From Chondrilla cf. caribensis (Eukaryota > Porifera > Demospongiae > Chondrillida > Chondrillidae): a DNA stretch of 12,500 nt. The translations under genes and the position numbers were made by a program. The stretch spans positions 3,510,327 to 3,522,826 of the forward strand of contig OZ026554.1 of assembly GCA_964020155.1 (NCBI GenBank), in the 5' to 3' direction. Below, in pieces: positions 10,280 through 12,500 of this stretch; within the stretch, counting starts at the first letter, position 1, and each line of letters opens with the position of its first letter. The notes beneath the pieces are model-generated. The model did not search any database. It was not told the DNA's origin and saw only the letters and a program-made list of their open reading frames with translations.

Positions 10280-12040
10280 CCCACATGTATCTGTTATGAG
10301 TAACACACTAACAAAGCCATAGTACAATCCAACTGGGAGGAGTGCGGTGGAGACACTTATTATCGCAGTACAGTAGTGACTTTACAGCTCAAACTACTTA
10401 TTGCTTGTCATAGACATTGCCACTACTTACATATACGTATATTCTACCATTGAGTAATCTAGCTATTTTCAGGGAAGTGGAGAGTTAAATTCTGGCAGCT
10501 TCGGTCTTCGACCATTTCGTAATAGTTATTGTATGACCAATTGTGCATTGGCGCGTTTATTGCTCGAGTCCCGAGGGCGAGTGCAATAAGGCGCCAATGC
10601 ATATATACATACAATAACTTACTTGTTGTATGCGCCCTCTAGCGCTTAGTTTTCTGGCGGGAGGTTGGTACCTGTTTTTCAGTAGCTGCTATGGCTGAAA
10701 TGACTTCGAAACGTGCTGCCATCTAGGCGTTTCCACTTCGATATCGACGACGACGACTTCGAGATTATGTCCAAACTTTTTCAACCCAAGAACACACAGC
10801 TATCTACATCGTGTGGTCTCAAAACCTTCGCTGCATGGGTTGAAGAACGGAATAAACACAAGCCTCAAGCGAAGTGCCCTGAAAACGTGCTAATGACTGA
10901 AAATAAAGGCACTCTTGCGTATTGGCTTGGTTCATTTGTGACGGAGGCAAGGAAATAAGACGGCGCGACGACCTATTCTCCGAAAACCCTTCACGTTCTT
11001 TTAATAGCAATTCAGCGGCGCATCAGAGCCATGAAACCGAGCAAGCCTGTTAATTTTTTCGCCGATCCGGAGTTCCACCTTCTTCAGAATAAACACAATT
11101 GTTACAATATGATTCAGATTGTTATGATAACATGGGCGCATAAAGCTGACCATTACTAATCGAGCACACTTGTGGTTGGAAAGGTCAAAAAAGTGTGCAA
11201 TTACCAAAAACAAGTAATTCGAGTTTAAAAACTCGTGGGGCTGCCGCCCCCCGCACTCGAATTACTTGGCGTCTTTGTTACGTTTAGAAGAACCTTCGCT
11301 GAAGTTATTATGTTCGGCGGAGCTTCAGCGCACGAATTCTAGCCAAATTTCAAATTGTCAGCGTTCGAAATCGGCCATCTTTATTTCGCGCAATATAAAT
11401 TCTAATATAAATTCATTGTTGCGGTTACGCGTAGGAACACATATTATATATATATATATTATATATCTATCGGACGAGCGTTACATACCGGAAGTCGAAA
11501 TGAAAACAATATAGGGGCTGCCTGCGGCAGCCCCTAACAATGCACACTTTTTCCTTTGATACAACAACCCTGGTTATTCTGGTTCGGCTGGACCGAATTA
11601 CTCGGACGTTTTTACCGGTGACATAACTATTCCAAGATATACCCCGCTACACCTACACTCTGTGTCAACAACAGGCATACTTTGAACGTGTACTTGAATC
11701 GATCTTTCCGGCTTTGTGACGGCAAATCCTGTACACCTTCGATTTCGGTCTTCAAATCTTTCAGCATTCTCTGTAGGAATATATCTTTTACGTTTTCATT
11801 GATTTTTGTTCGCAAGTCCGCGTTTTCTTTCCCTTCAGAGATGTCATTCTCATCAGGCGTAGGTAATCGAGAGGAGAGAACGTTCCTCACGCGTCTCTCC
11901 TGTTCAATGGTTTCTTTGGCCTCCTCTGCTTCTTTCAATAAGTTCTCCACGCGGTATTCCAAGTGAGCCAGGAGACACAGAGACACGAATAATATGACGA
12001 ACAGTATTCTCACTGCCCGAGAATGCCAGAAACGTCTCAT
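2969..12040 (-). CDS. FUT8: Alpha-(1,6)-fucosyltransferase (FUT8), complete, nine coding exons
   Basis: This enzyme moves fucose from GDP-fucose to the innermost GlcNAc of N-glycans (EC 2.4.1.68); it is a type II Golgi membrane protein. Joined exons: 12040-11681, 10172-9987, 9725-9542, 8917-8805, 8030-7810, 5996-5820, 4831-4681, 4263-4173, 3192-2969, giving 568 residues (human 575). Seen: cytosolic MRR start, membrane segment about 10-27, coiled coil about 28-110, cysteine-rich NPKNC/KLVC/CGFGC part (exon 3), VRRTDK at 358-363 with E367, ATDDP with D403/D404, D447, S463, LDDIYYF, and an SH3 domain about 495-560. These match human R365/R366/D368/K369/E373, D409/D410, D453 and S469 with a constant offset of 6. 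Cysteines at the human disulfide positions are kept. Differences: Q357 (human H363), N464 (Q470) and E529 (H535). Human numbering is from memory. All eight splice phases agree. No transcript evidence is available. Confidence 0.96.
3442..3572. repeat. Minisatellite, about seven copies of a 19-bp unit
   Basis: Unit TTCACATAAGGGAGGTGTG, with copies starting at 3442, 3461, 3480, 3499, 3518, 3537 (with a 4-bp insertion) and 3560 (partial). Copies differ at a few positions. It lies in intron 8 and is probably length-variable. Confidence 0.9.
3655..3850. mobile_element. 196-bp MITE with TA target duplication (pogo/Tc1-mariner-like ends)
   Basis: The left end CAGTGGAACCTCT and the right end AGAGGCTCCACTG are inverted repeats with one mismatch. 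TA lies directly outside both ends (3653-3654 and 3851-3852). A TA duplication and CAGTGG termini are typical of pogo/Tigger-type Tc1-mariner elements. It has no ORF, so it would need a transposase from elsewhere. Internal sub-repeats of the GAGAGGTT/CCTCTC type can also pair. Confidence 0.8.
4173..4263 (-). CDS. FUT8: FUT8 coding exon 8 (residues 465-495)
   Basis: A 91-bp exon with no long open frame. The acceptor TTCTTCCAG|GTG is followed by [20 protein letters not shown], then [10 protein letters not shown], against human [20 protein letters not shown] and [10 protein letters not shown]. The Cys of VCR pairs with the Cys of CTFSS in the vertebrate fold. The donor is CAG|GTTTGT, phase 1. 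Confidence 0.94.
4264..4680 (-). other. FUT8: FUT8 intron 7 (417 bp)
   Basis: Phase 0, donor GTGAGA, acceptor TTCTTCCAG. A 17-bp tandem repeat sits 33 bp inside the donor (4580-4647). The remainder is AT-rich. Confidence 0.9.
4580..4647. repeat. 17-bp tandem repeat, four copies
   Basis: Units at 4580, 4597, 4614 and 4631 follow the pattern CTAGGTGCTGAGGGTGA with a few substitutions each. It lies in intron 7, just downstream of the exon 7 donor. Confidence 0.88.
4681..4831 (-). CDS. FUT8: FUT8 coding exon 7 (residues 414-464)
   Basis: After CCTTCACAG| it encodes [20 protein letters not shown], then [20 protein letters not shown] and [11 protein letters not shown]447 and S463 match human D453 and S469. 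The last residue is Asn where human has Gln470. The donor AAT|GTGAGA is phase 0 and strong. Confidence 0.95.
5302..5319. repeat. Perfect 18-bp palindrome in intron 6
   Basis: TTAACAGTTAACTGTTAA equals its own reverse complement. Further TTAAC words lie just upstream (from about 5274). It could bind a dimeric or MYB-type protein (AACNG core), but this may be coincidence in AT-rich DNA. Confidence 0.55.
5498..5565. repeat. Inverted repeat with 19-bp arms
   Basis: TAATAGTTATACCCCTCTT (5498-5516) and AAGAGGGGTACAACTATTA (5547-5565) pair at 18 of 19 positions around a 30-nt loop. It is probably a small fold-back element or MITE remnant in intron 6. Confidence 0.7.
5820..5996 (-). CDS. FUT8: FUT8 coding exon 6: donor-binding and catalytic motifs (residues 355-414)
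   Basis: After TTCTGTGTAG| it reads [20 protein letters not shown], then [21 protein letters not shown] and REARTK. It aligns with human [20 protein letters not shown] without gaps. R359/R360, D362, K363, E367, D403 and D404 equal human R365/R366, D368, K369, E373, D409 and D410. Human H363 is Q357 here. The donor is AAA|GTTAGT (phase 2), which joins exon 7 to give TKYP as in human. Confidence 0.95.
5997..7809 (-). other. FUT8: FUT8 intron 5 (1813 bp)
   Basis: Phase 2, donor GTACGT, acceptor TTCTGTGTAG. It contains an element with 13-bp terminal inverted repeats at 6192-6754. 6761-7809 and 5997-6185 show no gene, repeat or RNA that I can recognise. Confidence 0.9.
6192..6754. mobile_element. 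563-bp non-autonomous DNA transposon with 13-bp terminal inverted repeats
   Basis: AGGGGCGTAGGAA (6192-6204) and TTCCTACGCCCCT (6741-6753) are perfect inverted repeats. CTGCAT stands immediately outside both ends (6186-6191 and 6755-6760), as expected for a target duplication. The (C)AGGGGCG end recalls hAT elements, but those normally duplicate 8 bp, so the superfamily is open. The interior is locally more GC-rich and less repetitive than the flanks. It holds a short minus-strand open frame (6579-6376) with no domain that I can identify. Confidence 0.72.
7810..8030 (-). CDS. FUT8: FUT8 coding exon 5 (residues 282-355)
   Basis: After TTTCCCACAG| it encodes [37 protein letters not shown] and [18 protein letters not shown], ending KKPYVG. 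This is closely similar to human VVELPIVDSLHPRPPYLP and VWWVSQFVKYLIRPQPWL. The donor is TGG|GTACGT, phase 2, completing a glycine codon with the first base of exon 6. The donor lies in a TACGTACGTA-rich stretch. Confidence 0.94.
8031..8804 (-). other. FUT8: FUT8 intron 4 (774 bp)
   Basis: Phase 0, donor GTAATA, acceptor TTTCCCACAG. The centre is occupied by a hAT-like non-autonomous element (about 8163-8524). I see nothing else in the remainder. Confidence 0.9.
8163..8524. mobile_element. hAT-like non-autonomous element, about 360 bp
   Basis: The left end TAGGGCTGGGAATCGG and the right end CATCCCAGCACTTA are imperfect inverted repeats of the T-A-G-x-GCTGGG type seen in hAT elements. AATCGATTAATCGATT-type subterminal motifs lie inside both ends (about 8217-8234 and 8492-8511). 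There is no clear 8-bp duplication and no transposase ORF. The boundaries are good to a few bases. Confidence 0.6.
8805..8917 (-). CDS. FUT8: FUT8 coding exon 4 (residues 244-281)
   Basis: It encodes [20 protein letters not shown], then [18 protein letters not shown], matching human WRYATGGWETVFRPVSETC through WSGEVKDKNVQ. The acceptor is TTGATAG|GTTGG (phase 1) and the donor CAG|GTAATA (phase 0). The aromatic WxY that neighbours the GDP pocket in vertebrate FUT8 is kept. There is one extra residue in the SSGKG stretch relative to human. Confidence 0.93.
8918..9541 (-). other. FUT8: FUT8 intron 3 (624 bp)
   Basis: Phase 1, donor GTGCTG, acceptor TTGATAG. The donor-proximal part is filled with the fold-back/tandem array at 9300-9537. 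The rest, 8918-9299, is unremarkable AT-rich sequence. Confidence 0.88.
9300..9537. repeat. Fold-back and tandem array built from one roughly 30-bp unit
   Basis: TACAATTGTGGCCATTTG (9306-9323) is a perfect inverted copy of CAAATGGCCACAATTGTA (9402-9419). Further diverged copies in the second orientation follow at about 9431, 9463 and 9499, each with an ACAAATGGCC/TACAA core. One forward and four reverse copies can thus form long stems. The array ends a few bases before the exon 3 donor. Confidence 0.8.
9542..9725 (-). CDS. FUT8: FUT8 coding exon 3: cysteine-rich start of the catalytic domain (residues 183-244)
   Basis: This exon has no long open frame of its own because the true frame is interrupted just outside it. 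Translation after the TACGTAG| acceptor at 9725 gives [19 protein letters not shown], then [31 protein letters not shown] and QSGG. Each matches human [37 protein letters not shown] and ESQN. The donor GAG|GTGCTG (phase 1) is non-ideal, but it is the one that joins exon 4 in frame as GGWPYSSG, against human QNWRYATG. Confidence 0.92.
9887..9939. repeat. (AC)n microsatellite, about 53 bp
   Basis: A pure alternating AC run; it is GT on the FUT8 strand. It lies within intron 2 and is separated from the second AC tract by about 28 bp of CA/ATG-rich sequence. Confidence 0.97.
9968..9986. repeat. FUT8: (CA)n microsatellite forming the intron 2 splice donor
   Basis: A 19-bp CA run whose last two bases (9985-9986) are the GT donor of FUT8 intron 2 on the minus strand. 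The repeat abuts the coding sequence directly. Confidence 0.88.
9987..10172 (-). CDS. FUT8: FUT8 coding exon 2: stem helical region (residues 121-182)
   Basis: It encodes [20 protein letters not shown], then the segment [18 protein letters not shown]. This matches the human region with ELWFFLQSELKKLK and HHERSIMTDLYYL. The acceptor is TATGTAG|GTA and has almost no pyrimidine tract. The donor is AAA|GTGTGT, the first dinucleotides of a (GT)n microsatellite. Both ends are phase 0. The exon ends in DTAK, equivalent to human EKEAK. Confidence 0.92.
10233..10275. repeat. (TA)n microsatellite, 43 bp
   Basis: A pure TA run in intron 1, about 60 bp upstream of the exon 2 acceptor on the gene strand. 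It is close to where the branch point would lie. Confidence 0.97.
10525..10618. repeat. 94-bp fold-back palindrome
   Basis: Nested arms: GTTATTGTATG (10525-10535)/CATACAATAAC (10608-10618), TGCATTGGCGC (10544-10554)/GCGCCAATGCA (10591-10601), and TTATTGC (10557-10563)/GCAATAA (10583-10589), with a GC-rich CTCGAG...CGAG apex. The whole unit can form one interrupted hairpin. It stands just upstream of the DUF3504-like ORF fragment. Confidence 0.8.
10691..11090 (+). pseudogene. Broken DUF3504/Crypton-type tyrosine-recombinase-like ORF, antisense in FUT8 intron 1
   Basis: From 10713 the frame reads [49 protein letters not shown] and [14 protein letters not shown], then TAA (10956-10958). It continues in the same frame as [28 protein letters not shown] and FADPEFHLL. 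The pattern KNT..(T)-W...RN...CPE..L...L..WL..FV.EARK(x)DG..Y.P.TL..LL..IQR is what I know of the DUF3504 domain in ZMYM2/QRICH1-like proteins and Crypton-derived genes. A likely original start, ATG at 10691 (MAEMTSKR), is one frame off. One frameshift, one in-frame stop and loss of similarity after about 11090 indicate a dead fragment. The family call is from pattern memory and not from a search. Confidence 0.72.
11211..11268. repeat. Perfect 14-bp inverted repeat with GC-rich inner hairpin
   Basis: Outer arms are CAAGTAATTCGAGT and ACTCGAATTACTTG. The 30-nt interior itself contains GGGGC-TGCC-GCCCC. A near copy of the arm, CGAATTACTCGGACG, occurs at about 11595-11609, suggesting more than one copy of this unit in the intron. 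Confidence 0.85.
11513..11535. repeat. Perfect GC-rich hairpin, 10-bp arms and 3-nt loop
   Basis: AGGGGCTGCC-TGC-GGCAGCCCCT. It is very stable for such AT-rich surroundings and is followed by CACACTTTTT. Although it looks like a bacterial terminator, this is a eukaryotic intron and the structure belongs to a repeat element. Confidence 0.85.
11681..12040 (-). CDS. FUT8: FUT8 coding exon 1: membrane anchor and coiled coil (residues 1-120)
   Basis: It begins [11 protein letters not shown] and continues into a hydrophobic stretch [16 protein letters not shown], a single signal-anchor segment, then a Glu/Lys/Arg-rich coiled-coil stem. The open frame reaches further up to a GTG at 12052, but the first ATG is at 12040. 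It has A at -3, and an in-frame TAG lies a few codons upstream. Human FUT8 also starts with a short MRPW segment before its anchor, so this start is preferred. The donor is AAA|GTATGC, phase 0. The exon 1/exon 2 junction reads [17 protein letters not shown], which matches the human segment before ELWFFL. Confidence 0.93.
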
Positions 12041-12500
12041 AATGCCAATCACCGCCGTTATCTTCGCTTGGGACTAATACATACCATAGATACTCAAACA
12101 CATACATATTTTGTATTGAAACGATATTCATAGTACAGGTATGGTTATTCATTGGAAGGGAGGATGTCAATGTCTGTACAAATGAGATGATGAATCTTAT
12201 CAGATGCAAATTGAGCTTTGCCCTATTACGTTCATCGATCATGTGCATCAGAGGAGCAAGGTCACGCACTGGACATTATACTAATGAATCTTACACCTTA
12301 CAGATTGCAGAAGGCCACATCTAAATTAGATTCAACTCCTGACTATCCCATTTAATATAGATTAGCTCAAGACTTGCGTGTCATTTATATTATAATATTC
12401 TTGATAACAAATGAGATCGTGTTTGTGCACACACTACGTACACGCGTACACAAACGTAAAAATGGTATAAAAATATGGTGGCTGTACATGTTGACGCGTA
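12041..12500. other. Sequence upstream of the FUT8 start codon
   Basis: No coding region is recognisable on either strand; open frames here lack domain-like composition. On the FUT8 strand this should hold the 5' UTR, and possibly a non-coding first exon and promoter. I cannot assign a TATA box or start site, because AT-rich words are common by chance. Confidence 0.5.

Larger units (their letters stand above)
11188..11552. mobile_element. Element with 12-bp terminal inverted repeats and nested hairpins
   Basis: AAAAAGTGTGCA (11188-11199) and TGCACACTTTTT (11541-11552) are perfect inverted repeats. Just inside the left end is CAAGTAATTCGAGT (11211-11224)/ACTCGAATTACTTG (11255-11268), a perfect 14-bp stem enclosing GGGGCTGCCGCCCC. 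Just inside the right end is AGGGGCTGCC (11513-11522)/GGCAGCCCCT (11526-11535). The two inner hairpins share the word GGGGCTGCC. It has no transposase ORF; the interior has a run of TA. No target duplication is evident, so it is probably non-autonomous. Confidence 0.6.
10173..11680 (-). other. FUT8: FUT8 intron 1 (1508 bp)
   Basis: Donor AAA|GTATGC and acceptor GTATGTAG|GTA, phase 0. It holds, from its 5' end on the gene strand, a TIR/hairpin element (about 11188-11552), an antisense DUF3504/Crypton-like ORF fragment (10691 to about 11090), a long fold-back (10525-10618) and a (TA)n tract (10233-10275) about 60 bp from the acceptor. Confidence 0.9.

Noticed and set aside
10713..10958. The 81-residue plus-strand frame as an intact small gene
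   Set aside because: The family pattern continues in frame beyond its TAA and its ATG is out of frame, so it is better read as a broken copy of a longer ORF.
11513..11535. Rho-independent terminator-like hairpin followed by T-rich sequence
   Set aside because: The window is eukaryotic, the hairpin lies inside an intron, and it is part of an element with terminal inverted repeats.
11682..11966. Plus-strand open frame across FUT8 exon 1
   Set aside because: Antisense shadow of the coding exon, which has clear homology on the other strand.
12041..12052. GTG at 12052 as the FUT8 start
   Set aside because: Nuclear genes rarely start at GTG, and the ATG at 12040 gives the MRR start expected from the vertebrate protein.
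11904..12269. 121-residue minus-strand open frame upstream of FUT8
   Set aside because: It overlaps exon 1 in another frame and has no domain-like content; probably 5' flank read by chance.

Overview
This is metazoan nuclear DNA: A+T-rich, with canonical GT/AG introns of 0.26 to 1.8 kb, a decayed LINE, several MITE-like fold-back elements and microsatellites. The style (many TACGTA, TGCATGCA and GCTAGC runs, plus fold-back elements) fits a marine invertebrate, and I lean weakly towards a sponge. No taxon can be fixed from the window alone.

One host gene dominates. On the minus strand, from the ATG at 12040 to the TGA at 2969, nine coding exons join in a consistent frame (1707 bp, 568 residues). 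They encode a complete orthologue of FUT8, the Golgi alpha-1,6-fucosyltransferase that puts core fucose on N-glycans; human FUT8 has 575 residues. All eight intron phases agree and every exon aligns to the vertebrate protein. The membrane anchor, coiled coil, catalytic core and C-terminal SH3 domain are all present. Three positions reported as important in human FUT8 differ: H363 to Q, Q470 to N, and H535 to E in the SH3 domain.

Layout from left to right. 1-580 is non-coding with a short GC-rich hairpin. 581 to about 2110 is a 5'-truncated, mutated non-LTR retrotransposon (LINE) on the minus strand, with reverse-transcriptase motifs, a terminal zinc knuckle, a 3' hairpin and a simple-repeat tail. 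About 2110-2968 is AT-rich sequence that should hold the FUT8 3' UTR. 2969-12040 is FUT8. 12041-12500 is upstream sequence without a recognisable gene.

The FUT8 introns hold distinct insertions. Intron 8 has a 19-bp minisatellite and a pogo-like MITE with TA duplications. Intron 7 has a 17-bp tandem repeat. Intron 6 has an inverted repeat and an 18-bp palindrome. Intron 5 has a 563-bp element with 13-bp terminal inverted repeats. Intron 4 has a hAT-like non-autonomous element. Intron 3 has a fold-back/tandem array ending at its donor. Intron 2 begins inside a (GT)n microsatellite. Intron 1 has a (TA)n tract, a 94-bp fold-back, a broken antisense ORF of the DUF3504/Crypton tyrosine-recombinase-like family, and a roughly 365-bp element with terminal inverted repeats and nested hairpins.

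I found no prokaryotic-type system, CRISPR array, tRNA or rRNA. The points most worth checking are the altered FUT8 residues, the microsatellite that forms a splice donor, and the intronic recombinase-like fragment with its flanking fold-backs.
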